Positions 8,597 through 18,958 of a DNA stretch of 64,000 nucleotides are shown here, piece by piece; within the stretch, counting starts at the first letter, position 1, and each line of letters starts with the position of its first letter. The translations under genes were made by a program, and so were the position numbers. Under the pieces are notes generated by a model. It was not told where the DNA came from. It saw only the letters and a program-made list of their open reading frames with translations, and searched no databases. Source of the DNA: Xenorhabdus doucetiae (GTDB lineage Bacteria; Pseudomonadota; Gammaproteobacteria; Enterobacterales; Enterobacteriaceae); the NCBI RefSeq assembly GCF_000968195.1, contig NZ_FO704550.1, forward strand, positions 2,976,001 through 3,040,000, written 5' to 3'.

Positions 8597-11500
8597 TTAG
8601 CGGACAACTTCCAATCTTGAGTCAGTTTCCCCCACTGCCCGCCAGTCAGGGACATACATGGATTCAACCTGTGGTGCCGGTATTTGATAGACGCCGGGGG
8701 CAACCGCACGCGCCAAATACAGTAATGTCACTGATTGATAAGACGGTACAACCACAGCGGCAACAAAACGATCATCACGGTATTCGATATGACGGATATC
8801 CGCATTCTGCATTTTTTCAATCGAATCTTGCAAACCCGTCGCACTTTCATCCAGGCTGGCACTGCTGGCAGCCAGATTCTGGTTCTCTATCTCCAATCCG
8901 GCTGGCAGTAAATCAACGACCAACGCATCTGGCACCGATTGCGTTGCGCTGACCTCCAGTTTCACGACAACCATTTCACCGCTTCTCATCCGTTCGATAT
9001 TGGCTGGATGACCTTCCAGATCAAGATAGGTACGCTTAATTTTCAGCACATTTGAGGAAGGGCTGGGCGTTTTCAGCGGATACCCGACGATATTCAAACG
9101 CGAATACAGTGTACTGTCACCACGGTTGCTGATCTCCACGCCTTTTGCAAGCTGGCTTGCCGTTAATCCCTCGGTCAGGGCACTGTTACGGTCAAGTGGC
9201 GGCATCTGCTGGTTAATCGCTGCTTTCCACGGTTGCTCAGTGGCACTGAGAAAGTAACGTCCGGCCAAATACAACGCATTACTTTCCTGTGTCGAGAAAT
9301 AATCACGAGTGAGTAACTGATTGGACAAACTCAACAGCTTTTCGTCACGCTCTTTTTGCAACATATTGTGTTCTGTCAACAGGGCCACAATCAGTGCGTT
9401 ATCACGGATAACACTGCCATAGTCACCCAATCCATAACCCGGCTGGCGAGGCTTATTCACGCCCAAGTGAACCGCTTCATTGCCACGGGGATTATCCCCC
9501 ATCATTTTCAGTGCGATGCCCAATTGCACCAGAGACAAACCATTTTCCGCCTGTGCCCGACGTTCATAGAGCTGCCTTAATCCACTCAACGGCGCTTTTT
9601 GCTGACTCGCTAACACCAAACCGGCATAAGCCTGCACAGAAAATTGGGCCGCCGAATGGGCACCACTGTAGCGATCACTGATAATGGTTCTGTCCTGTAG
9701 GTAACGCAGCAAGCGGTTATTCGCCGCTTTTAGCCCATCAACGGGAACGCTGTACCCCTGCTGGCTGGCTCGGAACAGGAAATCCGTTGCATAAGCCGTC
9801 AGCCAGAACTCTTCATTGCCATTGCGATCCCACAACGAAAAGCTGCCATCATGGCGCTGCATGTTAAGCAGATGCATAATTCCCGCCTCAATGGCCTGCC
9901 TGCGCTTTTCATCACTTTGGGTATGAATACCCAATTTCTTCAATTCAGCTTCATTGGAATAGAGTGACGGGTAAAGCCCGCTCACTGTTTGCTCCAGACA
10001 ACCGTAAGAATAAGCATACAATTCACGAATATAACGCGCGATTTGCAAGGGTGGCCTGCTGGTCAACAATAACTGCCCTTCCAGCGTGTCGGGTGCCAGA
10101 CCTGAAATGGCGGATGGGGGTAGTTGCCAATGTTGCCCTTGATGGATCACGTCAGCAAATTGAATGGTTTTAGCGGGATGAGCCGGACGAACCCCTATTT
10201 TCCAGCTATTTTTATATTGCGTCTGTTTTTTCTCAGGCAGATTCAAACCATCAATGGTCAGGAAAAGTTCACCTTGCCCAAATCCATAGTCTGCTTTGAC
10301 CGGAATTTGAACGATTGTACGTTTTCCTTTTTCCAGGATCAGTTTTTCGCTTGCCTTACCGCGTAATTGAATCAACCCCTCAGTCGCGAAATTTAAGGTC
10401 AGAACTTGGGGTTGCTCGGTTGCATTGGTGAGATCCAACGACAGTTGAGATTGATCGCCACCCGCCATAAAACGCGGCAATGACATTTGCGTAATCACCG
10501 GTGCTGCGACAATGATTTTACGCTCGCCGTGACCGAATTCATCATTGCTCCATGCCTGTGCCATCAAGCGGAGTTCCCCGTTGAAATCAGGAATAGGCAA
10601 GGTCACTTCGCCTTCACCATTGGCGTTCAAGGTCACGGGTTTAGCCTGTTCTGCGATAATGTTGACTTCCGTCAGTGGTTTTTTACCGCCTCGCTCCGGC
10701 GCACTGTCATCGCCATCTCCCCCAAAACGCAGATTTGCCTGACGCCCTTCGGCCTCAATCAGACGACCATAAACATCATATTGATCAACGCTATAACGTT
10801 TACGTCCAAAGAAAGCCTCATAGGGATCGGGGGTTTTAAAGCCGGTAATGCTTAACACGCCGGTATCCACCGCTGAAAGCAGAACATTAACGTGTTTTGG
10901 CAGTGATTGCCCTTGTTGGGAGGTAACTTTGAGTTTAACGGTGAGATCCTGATTGGGACGTATTTTATCAGGCGCATTTAAGGCTAAATTCAGCTTACGT
11001 CCTCCATCCATCAACGGCAGATGTAATACCCCGATTGCCCTCTTGGGGGTTGCCTGACGGGATTTGTCACCGGGGCGCACAACAACGGCAGTGAGATACA
11101 GATCATGGCGAACCCACGCCTGATTAATGGGAACGTCAACATCCAAACCTTTTTCCGGAACGTTTATTTCTTGCCACCACAATGGGCCATCACTCGATTC
11201 CACCAACAGATAACCTTGACCTGCTTGTGGTGCAGCCAAATGCACTTGCACTTTTTCGCCGGGTTTATAGGCGGGTTTATCCAGCGACAACTTAACCTGA
11301 TCCGGGCGGACAGCCCCGGTGCCTCCGGTATTATCCTGCCATGAATACCCCGCCCAGAAATTCATGCTAGTCACGAGTTGATTTTGCGGGTTGACAACTT
11401 CAATGCGGTAAGCCCCCCAATCCACCGGGAAACTGATTTTAGCGGTGCCATTTTCGGCAATCTGGACAGGCTCATCGGCCATGACCAGATCTTTCTGGTT

Positions 11501-13651
11501 ATAATCCGCATCCCAACCGTTACTGTCTGACCAACGCCAGTAATAATCGCGCCGTTCATATATCAGACGTGCCCTTAACTCTGGTGCCGCATACTTTTTA
11601 CCACTGGCATCGGCATAGGCTATTTCAAATTCAGCCAGTGAGTTTTCATCCACGTTATAACGATTTTCCTCGCGATGGGTACGGTAATTATAAATAACCT
11701 TTTTATCAAACAGCGGACGTATACCGACCAGTTTCTTAGCCGGCCAGATGGCCTGTTCAGCACGGCGAGTTACCGGGCGTCCGCCGGATTCCAGCAAACT
11801 GGCCTGTACAATAACGGTGACCGGAGAGGCAATGGATTTCCAGTTATCACTGCTGACAGAAAGGTTCATCTTCCCTTCACTGTTTAAAGTATGATCGAAT
11901 TCATCCAATGTCCGTTGCAAATCGCTCTCTTTTACCGAGCCAAATTCATATCCCGGTAATTTCGCCACGGCATTGCGGGCAGGACGCAGGAACAATTGTC
12001 CTTGCAAACGATTATCAGCCGCAGGGGCGCCATACAAGTAACGACCTGTTATGGCGAATTCAACATCTTCATTAGTCAATATGGGTTGATGATTAGCGTT
12101 TCCTTTGATCTCCAATGCCATTCTTTCCGGCATGAAATCTTCAACATTAAATTTGTAATATCGTGGTGTGTTATCGCCTAAATCCAATCGCAGTGACCAC
12201 ATCCCTGTTTCAGCATCGCGAGGAATGGGGTAACGATATTGATATAATCCGTTTTCCGCTTGCCAAACAAAACTATGGACAACCTGATTATCGGCTTTTA
12301 ATACATCCACTTTGACGGGTTGTGATTTTAACGGGTGACCATCGGCATCACGCAGTAAACCATTAACGATCAAGGTTTCCCCTGGCCGATAAAGGTCTCT
12401 GGGGCCAAAGACAAAAAACTGTTTGCTATATCCTTGTGGCCCACCAATATCAAATTCAGAGAGATCTAATGCCGGTGAGGTCAAATCAATCATGCTGGTA
12501 TGCCCATCCAGCGTCGCCAGCAATAATTTAGCCTTGTTACTTTTTTCCAGAGAAGCATGCCCTTCGCTGTCGGTCGTTGCTTTTGCCTCAAGCTGGCCTT
12601 TCGCGTCCAATATACGGATCTCAACACCTTTGAGACTCGCGCCTTGCTGCAAAGATTGGCTAAAGACATCGATCCTGTTCAGATAACTGTGTACGGATAC
12701 ACCAATATCGCTTAATGTGAACAGGGTAATCGGATTACTATAGGTATATTTTCCCGCCTGCCGCATGATGGCCAGATAAACGCCATTTTTTTGCAGTTCT
12801 TTGATATGACTTAAGGGCAGTAGGATTTTTTCACGGGTATTGGCGGCAGGGTTGAGGTCAAAACGCCCGGTATAGATTAACTCCGCGTCTTGCAGTAACC
12901 TTTGGGACTCCCAATTATCCATGTTACTGCTGTATTGCCAATTGGCGATAAAGTCAGGCAATGCTTCATCTTTAATGCGGAAAAAATTGACATCGACACG
13001 ATCAACATTGAGAGCCAGAACAGGTAACCCTTCTGCTATCTTGCTGGGTAACAATAATCCTTTGCTGGCAAAACCCACGGTGGGTGTAATCGACGCGGTC
13101 TTAACGCTTTTCTCAAAAGCCTTCGCCAATCGGCGTCCATTGATACCTTCAATGCCTTCGTCAACCGTCAACTGTAATTCACGGGAAGGCGGCAAATGAC
13201 GTAATCTGAGTTCCATCTGATTATTGGAAAGCTCCCAGGCACCATCCAGTTTTCCCGATTTCACATCAACCAAGTGCATCTTTTGCGAAAAATTTTGGTC
13301 AGGCGCCAGAGGAACAGAAAACGTCACCACCATGGCACTGGCACCATCCAATTGCAGCTCAGAAGCATCTAAGATAGTGACCTCTTTACCTGCATAGCGT
13401 TTACCTGAGTAATCTGGTGCGGATTGCGTCACTCCCGTTGGTTTAACCGCAGATTCCCTATTGGATTCCGCCGGTTGGGAGCCCACATCTTTATTTGTTG
13501 ATTGAGCCAATGAAGAAGGTGGTTTGTCTTTCTCAGGGCTTTCAGACTGATCACATCCAGAGAGTGCAAAGAGTGAAAGTAATATAGCGAACACCACGAC
13601 CAGATATTGCTTTCTCTGTGCCACCCATTGCCACAATTGTCGTTGATACAT
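8597..13651 (-). CDS. yfhM: Alpha-2-macroglobulin family lipoprotein YfhM
   Basis: YfhM is a periplasmic, lipid-anchored relative of alpha-2-macroglobulin thought to trap foreign proteases that breach the outer membrane, working with PbpC, which repairs the wall. The protein has about 1,684 residues, a lipoprotein signal (LSLFALSGC), many beta-sandwich MG domains and the thioester motif CLEQ in YGCLEQTVSGLYP, so it is the thioester-bearing type. The open frame reaches 13735, but AAGGA lies 8 bases before the ATG at 13651 (MYQRQLW) and only 2 bases before the ATG at 13657, which favours 13651. It precedes pbpC by about 70 bases. Confidence 0.95.
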   Translation of the reverse strand: MYQRQLWQWVAQRKQYLVVVFAILLSLFALSGCDQSESPEKDKPPSSLAQSTNKDVGSQPAESNRESAVKPTGVTQSAPDYSGKRYAGKEVTILDASELQLDGASAMVVTFSVPLAPDQNFSQKMHLVDVKSGKLDGAWELSNNQMELRLRHLPPSRELQLTVDEGIEGINGRRLAKAFEKSVKTASITPTVGFASKGLLLPSKIAEGLPVLALNVDRVDVNFFRIKDEALPDFIANWQYSSNMDNWESQRLLQDAELIYTGRFDLNPAANTREKILLPLSHIKELQKNGVYLAIMRQAGKYTYSNPITLFTLSDIGVSVHSYLNRIDVFSQSLQQGASLKGVEIRILDAKGQLEAKATTDSEGHASLEKSNKAKLLLATLDGHTSMIDLTSPALDLSEFDIGGPQGYSKQFFVFGPRDLYRPGETLIVNGLLRDADGHPLKSQPVKVDVLKADNQVVHSFVWQAENGLYQYRYPIPRDAETGMWSLRLDLGDNTPRYYKFNVEDFMPERMALEIKGNANHQPILTNEDVEFAITGRYLYGAPAADNRLQGQLFLRPARNAVAKLPGYEFGSVKESDLQRTLDEFDHTLNSEGKMNLSVSSDNWKSIASPVTVIVQASLLESGGRPVTRRAEQAIWPAKKLVGIRPLFDKKVIYNYRTHREENRYNVDENSLAEFEIAYADASGKKYAAPELRARLIYERRDYYWRWSDSNGWDADYNQKDLVMADEPVQIAENGTAKISFPVDWGAYRIEVVNPQNQLVTSMNFWAGYSWQDNTGGTGAVRPDQVKLSLDKPAYKPGEKVQVHLAAPQAGQGYLLVESSDGPLWWQEINVPEKGLDVDVPINQAWVRHDLYLTAVVVRPGDKSRQATPKRAIGVLHLPLMDGGRKLNLALNAPDKIRPNQDLTVKLKVTSQQGQSLPKHVNVLLSAVDTGVLSITGFKTPDPYEAFFGRKRYSVDQYDVYGRLIEAEGRQANLRFGGDGDDSAPERGGKKPLTEVNIIAEQAKPVTLNANGEGEVTLPIPDFNGELRLMAQAWSNDEFGHGERKIIVAAPVITQMSLPRFMAGGDQSQLSLDLTNATEQPQVLTLNFATEGLIQLRGKASEKLILEKGKRTIVQIPVKADYGFGQGELFLTIDGLNLPEKKQTQYKNSWKIGVRPAHPAKTIQFADVIHQGQHWQLPPSAISGLAPDTLEGQLLLTSRPPLQIARYIRELYAYSYGCLEQTVSGLYPSLYSNEAELKKLGIHTQSDEKRRQAIEAGIMHLLNMQRHDGSFSLWDRNGNEEFWLTAYATDFLFRASQQGYSVPVDGLKAANNRLLRYLQDRTIISDRYSGAHSAAQFSVQAYAGLVLASQQKAPLSGLRQLYERRAQAENGLSLVQLGIALKMMGDNPRGNEAVHLGVNKPRQPGYGLGDYGSVIRDNALIVALLTEHNMLQKERDEKLLSLSNQLLTRDYFSTQESNALYLAGRYFLSATEQPWKAAINQQMPPLDRNSALTEGLTASQLAKGVEISNRGDSTLYSRLNIVGYPLKTPSPSSNVLKIKRTYLDLEGHPANIERMRSGEMVVVKLEVSATQSVPDALVVDLLPAGLEIENQNLAASSASLDESATGLQDSIEKMQNADIRHIEYRDDRFVAAVVVPSYQSVTLLYLARAVAPGVYQIPAPQVESMYVPDWRAVGETDSRLEVVR

Positions 13652-13869
13652 AACCATAATCCTTATAAATTTACCGGATATACCGAATATTATTTTTGGA
13701 TGTTTATTATGGTACTTCCTATTTCGCCTCACCAAAGCACAGAAAAAATAGCTAAATTCCCGACAAAAGAGAAATACGACTGATATCTATACCCGATGTT
13801 TTTGTCAATTTTCGATGCTCATCGCAATATCCGTTTGGCCGATGTCATCAAATTACATGAGTCAACCCG

Positions 13870-14298
13870 TTATTGATTAACAACAGGAATGGTATTACGC
13901 AACCAACTGCCTAATTTACGCTGATAAAAAGGTTGAGTATGCTGCATCAAGTAATGGCTAATCCCGCCTTCTTTTTCATCAAGCAGGCAAAAATCGACAG
14001 ATTCCTCTTCATCAAGATACTCGCAAGCCAGCTCACCGGCTTCTTGAATCAAGACATCAATCTCGCTGTCTGTCAGTGTCACACTGAATTCCAATCCAAT
14101 CAGATAATTCGGTTTTTCATCCACACTTTTGTCATGCGCCATCACTAAAAAAGCGCGCCGAACAGGTTTATGCTGTTTGAATAAATTAATCAGGGATTCA
14201 ATAAGTTGAATCGGTAATTCTTCTGGCTGGCTCAGCGTAATACGGCTTCCACTCGGAACATCTATTTCGCTCACGATAGATCCATTTGATAAACTCAT
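13870..14298 (-). CDS. sseB: SseB C-terminal-domain protein (short form)
   Basis: SseB in E. coli (enhanced serine sensitivity) has about 260 residues with an N-terminal and a C-terminal SseB domain; its biochemical role is unclear. This 142-residue protein matches only the C-terminal half (GSRITLSQPEELPIQLIES onward). The start lies shortly before that domain, and the 150 bases up to pepB have no room for the N-terminal domain. It lies between pepB and yfhM as in E. coli. It may be a single-domain version or a truncated gene with a new start. Confidence 0.8.
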   Translation of the reverse strand: MSLSNGSIVSEIDVPSGSRITLSQPEELPIQLIESLINLFKQHKPVRRAFLVMAHDKSVDEKPNYLIGLEFSVTLTDSEIDVLIQEAGELACEYLDEEESVDFCLLDEKEGGISHYLMQHTQPFYQRKLGSWLRNTIPVVNQ

Positions 14299-14385
14299 GC
14301 AAATCTCCGGATAATGCGGTTTAAATAAATATGGCTTTGATTGAAAGTAAAATCAGTGAAAAATTCAACAATAGTTTCTTATCAC

Positions 14386-14414
14386 AATAGCTCCCGATAA
14401 TAAGAGGAGCTATT
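14386..14414. repeat. Inverted repeat between pepB and sseB
   Basis: Perfect 9-bp arms AATAGCTCC and GGAGCTATT are separated by 11 bases just after the pepB stop. Neither strand has a clear run of T after the stem, so it may be a weak terminator or RNA-stabilising hairpin for pepB. Confidence 0.55.
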
Positions 14415-14448
14415 AAGAAAGGGTTTTTAATTTATTTCGCCGATTCGA

Positions 14449-15744
14449 TTATTTTGCTCTTGTCAGCAATAAATTGGCAATCGTGCGGACACCATATCCC
14501 GTTGCTCCCGCCGCCCATTGTTCTACGGAGGATTTGCGGTAAGTGGCTGAACAATCGATATGTACCCAACCTTTTTTGTAATTTTTGACAAAGTGGGACA
14601 AGAAAGCAGCGGCGGTACTGGCTCCTGCCGAGTGTGCCGGTGACGCAATGTTGTTCAGATCAGCAAAGTTGGATGGCAATTGGCTACGGTGGAATTCAGC
14701 CAGCGGTAAGCGCCAGAACAATTCATTTTCATGATCGGCCGCCGCCAGTAAGTCAGAAACCAGTTGATCATCAAAGCCTAATACTGAGTGGTAATCATTG
14801 CCGACTGCGGTTTTCGCGGCACCGGTCAAGGTGGCAGCATCAATAATCAGTGGTGCTTTTTCCGCACTGGCATCAATCAAACCATCCGCCAGCACCAGAC
14901 GCCCTTCTGCATCGGTGTTCATCACTTCAACGGTTTTGCCGTTACGATAGCGAATAATATCGCCCAATTTGAACGCATTACCACTCACCATATTATCTGC
15001 AATACTCAAAAACAGTTTTACACGCTGTTTTAAACCCCGGCTGATTGCCAGAGCCAGCGCGCCGGTTAAGGTCGCAGAGCCGCCCATATCGGATTTCATG
15101 GAATCCATAAAATTAGACGGTTTGAGGCTGTAGCCACCGGAATCGAAGGTAATGCCTTTCCCCACTAGGCAGGCAAAAACCGGCGCTTTAGCCTCTTTGG
15201 TTGGATTGTAATCTAATGCCAAAAACACCGGATCACGGGAAGAGCCGCGACCAACGGTATATATCCCGGCATATCTCTGTTCACGCAAATCATTTCCTTT
15301 GATAATGCGATAACTCACAGCATCACCCGCGACATCACTCAGTAAATCAATCGCTCTCTGGGCAAGCTGTTCTGGTCCCAAATCCTCTGCCGGCAGGTTG
15401 ATGGTATCACGCACCCAATCAATGAATTTGATCCGTCTTTCCAGTTCTTGTTTTTCCGCCGCAGGGAGCCGTGGCCATTCGATGGTGCGCAATCCTTTGG
15501 GGGAACGGAAGCCCAGCCAAAATGACCAACTTTTTTCCAGATCCCAACCCTCACCCGCTAAGGTAACATTGCGAATGCCTTGTCCTTCAATTTTACGTCC
15601 GGCGCGCTGGATAGCACCCAACTTCCCTGTGCTTTCCAGATGAATGGTGATCCCCTGCTCACTTGAACTGATTAGTGCTTTTTCACCCCAGCAAGCGTTA
15701 GCTGGCTCATAAGACAGTGTTATGGGCATAATTTGCTTTGTCAT
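14449..15744 (-). CDS. pepB: Aminopeptidase B (peptidase B)
   Basis: PepB is a cytosolic M17 leucyl-aminopeptidase family enzyme that uses two metal ions to cut N-terminal residues from peptides. The 431-residue protein (427 in E. coli) has the M17 signature NTDAEGRLVLADG with metal-binding Asp and Glu, and the upstream KGITFDSGGYS with the catalytic lysine. It follows the isc operon but is cut off from it by a strong terminator after iscX, so it probably has its own promoter in the 178-base spacer. Confidence 0.97.
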   Translation of the reverse strand: MTKQIMPITLSYEPANACWGEKALISSSEQGITIHLESTGKLGAIQRAGRKIEGQGIRNVTLAGEGWDLEKSWSFWLGFRSPKGLRTIEWPRLPAAEKQELERRIKFIDWVRDTINLPAEDLGPEQLAQRAIDLLSDVAGDAVSYRIIKGNDLREQRYAGIYTVGRGSSRDPVFLALDYNPTKEAKAPVFACLVGKGITFDSGGYSLKPSNFMDSMKSDMGGSATLTGALALAISRGLKQRVKLFLSIADNMVSGNAFKLGDIIRYRNGKTVEVMNTDAEGRLVLADGLIDASAEKAPLIIDAATLTGAAKTAVGNDYHSVLGFDDQLVSDLLAAADHENELFWRLPLAEFHRSQLPSNFADLNNIASPAHSAGASTAAAFLSHFVKNYKKGWVHIDCSATYRKSSVEQWAAGATGYGVRTIANLLLTRAK

Positions 15745-15807
15745 TTTCTCTCACTTCTTATCGGTTCTCGGTGTCATATCGCTTACTGTTTCACAGTAAG
15801 GGCGTAT

Positions 15808-15832
15808 AAAAAAACTGGCGATTGCCAGTTTT
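15808..15832 (-). terminator. Rho-independent terminator of the isc operon
   Basis: On the minus strand AAAACTGGC, a 4-base loop and GCCAGTTTT form a perfect 9-bp stem that runs into seven Ts. It lies about 90 bases after the iscX stop and before pepB. Confidence 0.9.
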
Positions 15833-15921
15833 CCACTAAATACAGCCTATGCCAAGTTATTGAGCAAGAATCGGTGAGTTTGCGCGATTTTTTGGTTTAG
15901 GCAAATTTCACCCTAATTCAT

Positions 15922-16116
15922 CTATTCATACTCATCCAGCCACACCAGCAAAATAGCTTCCAAGATTTTTTCGTTGGATTTCTGTGGATCGTCATCAAAA
16001 TCATCCAGCGCACAAATCCACTCATGCAGGTCGGTGAAACGCACGGTTTTTGGATCGATATCAGGAAATTTATCATACAGCGCTTCGCCAATATCACGAC
16101 TGTCAGACCATTTCAT
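15922..16116 (-). CDS. iscX: Fe-S assembly protein IscX
   Basis: IscX (YfhJ) is a small acidic protein that binds IscS and iron and tunes the rate of Fe-S cluster assembly. It has 64 residues (66 in E. coli), with the conserved MKWSDSRDIGEALYDKFPDIDP N-terminal helix region and the FDDDP acidic patch. It is the last gene of the isc operon, 14 bases after fdx. Confidence 0.95.
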   Translation of the reverse strand: MKWSDSRDIGEALYDKFPDIDPKTVRFTDLHEWICALDDFDDDPQKSNEKILEAILLVWLDEYE

Positions 16117-16130
16117 TTTTCATTCTCCTG

Positions 16131-16466
16131 TCAGTGTTCACGCGCATGGTTAATGGTGTATTTAGGGATTTCAACGACTAAATCCTCATCGGCAACTTTG
16201 GCCTGACAGCTCAGGCGGCTTTCAGGCTCCAGCCCCCAGGCTTTATCCAACATGTCATCTTCCAGTTCACTGCTTTCTTCCAGTGAGTCAAAGCCCTCTC
16301 TGACGATGCAGTGACAGGTGGTACACGCACAGGATTTCTCACAAGCATGTTCAATTTCAATGCCGTGACGTAATGCAACATCCAGAATGGATTCGCCTTC
16401 CTTTGCATCCAATACGGCACCTTCAGGGCAAAGTTCGTTATGAGGTAAAAATACAATTTTTGGCAT
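16131..16466 (-). CDS. fdx: [2Fe-2S] ferredoxin of the ISC system
   Basis: This adrenodoxin-type ferredoxin gives electrons to Fe-S cluster assembly on IscU. It has 111 residues. The cluster ligands are seen as CEKSCACTTC followed by a distant cysteine in LSCQAK, the usual CX5CX2C-Cn pattern with an extra cysteine. It starts 2 bases after hscA ends, consistent with one transcript. Confidence 0.96.
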   Translation of the reverse strand: MPKIVFLPHNELCPEGAVLDAKEGESILDVALRHGIEIEHACEKSCACTTCHCIVREGFDSLEESSELEDDMLDKAWGLEPESRLSCQAKVADEDLVVEIPKYTINHAREH

Positions 16467-16468
16467 AA

Positions 16469-18316
16469 TTAAATTTCATCCACAGAATGACCCGCCAAAG
16501 CCCGGCGGATTGATGTGTCCATACGGCGTGCTGCAAATTCCTGCGTTTGTTTGTCCAATTGCTTAATGGCACTTTCAATCGCATCAGGGGAGGTTCCCTG
16601 CGCACTTTCAATTAATACTTGTGCGGCGGCATCAATAGCAGCCTGCTCTTCTTGGCTCAGTAAATCGGCATCTTTTTCCAATGCGCTGGTTAAACTTTCC
16701 AGCACTCTGGCGGCTTCGACTTTCTGTTCAGCCAATTTTCGTGCCTGAATGTCTTCCTGCGCATTGGTCATGGAGTCTTTGAGCATATGGGCAATTTCTT
16801 GATCCGACAAACCATAGGAAGGTTTCACCTGAATAGCGGCTTCAACACCCGTGGATTTCTCCAGTGCACTGACGCTCAACAGGCCATCCGCATCGACCTG
16901 AAAGGTCACGCGAATATGTGCTCCACCCGCCGGTAATGGCGGAATACCGCGCAGTGTGAAACGCGCCAGTGAACGGCAATCATTGACCAATTCCCGCTCG
17001 CCTTGCACCACATGAATGCTCATCGCACTCTGACCATCTTTGAATGTGGTGAATTCTTGCGCTTTCGCCACCGGAATGGTGGTATTGCGTGGAATGACTT
17101 TTTCAACCAGCCCACCCATGGTTTCCAGACCTAGTGACAGTGGGATCACATCCAGTAACAGCATTTCGCTGTCCGGTTTGTTGCCCACCAGAATATCCGC
17201 CTGAATCGCCGCGCCAACAGCAACAACTTTGTCTGGATCGATAGACGTTAATGGCTCACGGGCAAAGAATTCGCCCACTTTGCTGCGCACCAACGGCACT
17301 CGCGTTGAACCGCCAACCATGACGACCTGCAAGACCTCATCCACCGTAACACCCGCATCTTTCAGCGCCCGACGGCAGGAGAGTAATGTGCGTTTGACCA
17401 AAGGGGTGATCAATGCGTTAAGGTCGGTGCGGGTCATACTGCCCTGCCAGCCGGCAATCTTGATGTCTGCTCGCTCAGCGTCACTCAAGGCAATTTTGGC
17501 TTGAGTCGCCACATCCAGCAATTGGCGCTGCAATCCGTGGTCGTTGTCGCTGATCCCAGCCTGCTCACGTATCCAATTTGCCAGCAGCAAATCAAAATCG
17601 TCGCCACCGAGAGCGGTATCTCCGCCCGTTGCCAGCACTTCAAACACCCCGCGGCTAAGGCGGAGAATGGAAACATCGAATGTTCCGCCCCCCAGATCGT
17701 AAACGGCGATCACGCCTTCCTGACCGGAATCGAGGCCATAGGCGATGGCGGCCGCAGTAGGTTCATTCAACAGGCGAAGAACATGCAAACCCGCTAACCG
17801 GGCAGCATCTTTGGTTCCCTGACGTTGGGCATCATCAAAATAAGCAGGGACGGTGATCACCACACCATCCAGTTTACCCTCCAGGGTTTCTTCTGCCCGT
17901 TGCGCCAACGATTTCAAGATGTCAGAAGAAACCTGAATAGGATCGACCAAACCGGCCGCGGTATTGATCAATGGCAAACCATTTTCACTGGCCTGAAGCT
18001 GGTATGGCAGGTTGGGATAACGTTGTTGAATGTCAGCCAAAGAGCGTCCCATCATTCGCTTGACGGAACTGATCGTATTAACGGGATCAGAAGCAGCCTG
18101 TTGGCGCGCCTGCCAACCGACTTGGATGCCCTCTTTGCGGTACTGCACAACCGAAGGCAGCAAGTGGCGGTTATCGCTGTCTGCTAATGTTTCCGCCTGA
18201 CCGCTACGGACGGTCGCCACCAAAGAGTGAGTTGTACCAAGATCAATCCCCGCAGCCAGCCGACGTTGGTGTGGCGCGGCAGATAAACCCGGTTCGCTGA
18301 TCTGTAATAAAGCCAT
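16469..18316 (-). CDS. hscA: Fe-S assembly Hsp70 chaperone HscA
   Basis: HscA is the specialised Hsp70 that, with HscB, drives cluster release from IscU by recognising its LPPVK motif. The 615-residue protein has the ATPase domain with GIDLGTTHSLVA, the phosphate-2 motif VYDLGGGTFDVSIL and VGGSTRVP, and then a substrate-binding beta-sandwich and helical lid. Length equals the E. coli protein to within one residue. It lies between hscB and fdx. Confidence 0.97.
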   Translation of the reverse strand: MALLQISEPGLSAAPHQRRLAAGIDLGTTHSLVATVRSGQAETLADSDNRHLLPSVVQYRKEGIQVGWQARQQAASDPVNTISSVKRMMGRSLADIQQRYPNLPYQLQASENGLPLINTAAGLVDPIQVSSDILKSLAQRAEETLEGKLDGVVITVPAYFDDAQRQGTKDAARLAGLHVLRLLNEPTAAAIAYGLDSGQEGVIAVYDLGGGTFDVSILRLSRGVFEVLATGGDTALGGDDFDLLLANWIREQAGISDNDHGLQRQLLDVATQAKIALSDAERADIKIAGWQGSMTRTDLNALITPLVKRTLLSCRRALKDAGVTVDEVLQVVMVGGSTRVPLVRSKVGEFFAREPLTSIDPDKVVAVGAAIQADILVGNKPDSEMLLLDVIPLSLGLETMGGLVEKVIPRNTTIPVAKAQEFTTFKDGQSAMSIHVVQGERELVNDCRSLARFTLRGIPPLPAGGAHIRVTFQVDADGLLSVSALEKSTGVEAAIQVKPSYGLSDQEIAHMLKDSMTNAQEDIQARKLAEQKVEAARVLESLTSALEKDADLLSQEEQAAIDAAAQVLIESAQGTSPDAIESAIKQLDKQTQEFAARRMDTSIRRALAGHSVDEI

Positions 18317-18393
18317 GTGTGCCCCTATAAATCGATATCAGCCGAAAGTTATTCAACTGAAACTCATTCCGCTAAAAGTCAGTGAAAAGTCTG

Positions 18394-18915
18394 CTAAAAA
18401 TCATCCAACAACCGCTCTTCCAGTTGTTCAACCTGCTGTTGCAATTTATCCAGAAAGCGTAATTTACGGACGGTATCGGCTGCCATTGACCACTCAGCAG
18501 CATTGATTTGCTGTTCCATCTGCTCACTGCGCGTTTTAATCATTTTAGTTAAGCGGGATGAAAAACCGTTCAACGCTGTTTCTGGATCGACACTATGTTC
18601 AATCGCATCAAGCTCTTCGCGCAATTCCAACTGTTGCATCAGGAAAACCGTATCCTGCATCGTGTGCTGTTCGTTGGATAGATCAAACCCGTGCTGAGAC
18701 AGCATATATTCCGCGCGTTTCAGGGGATGTTTTAGCGTCTGGTAACCATCATTGATGGTCGCCGCTTGTTGGAGTGCCAGCGTTTTTTCACGTTCTGGCT
18801 GGTTGGCAAAACGATCAGGATGAAACTGGCGTTGCAATTCCTGATAACGGGTCACCAACTGTTCGCGATCAATCGCATAACGTGCAGGCAGCCCAAATAA
18901 AGTAAAATAGTCCAT
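18394..18915 (-). CDS. hscB: Fe-S assembly co-chaperone HscB
   Basis: HscB is the J-domain partner of HscA and delivers IscU to it. The 173-residue protein has an N-terminal J domain with the HPD motif (FHPDRFANQ) and a C-terminal three-helix IscU-binding domain. It lies between iscA and hscA in the isc operon. Confidence 0.96.
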   Translation of the reverse strand: MDYFTLFGLPARYAIDREQLVTRYQELQRQFHPDRFANQPEREKTLALQQAATINDGYQTLKHPLKRAEYMLSQHGFDLSNEQHTMQDTVFLMQQLELREELDAIEHSVDPETALNGFSSRLTKMIKTRSEQMEQQINAAEWSMAADTVRKLRFLDKLQQQVEQLEERLLDDF

Positions 18916-18958
18916 AAGTTACTCTTAGTTTCGCAAAATGCGGGGTCAAAAAATGGGG

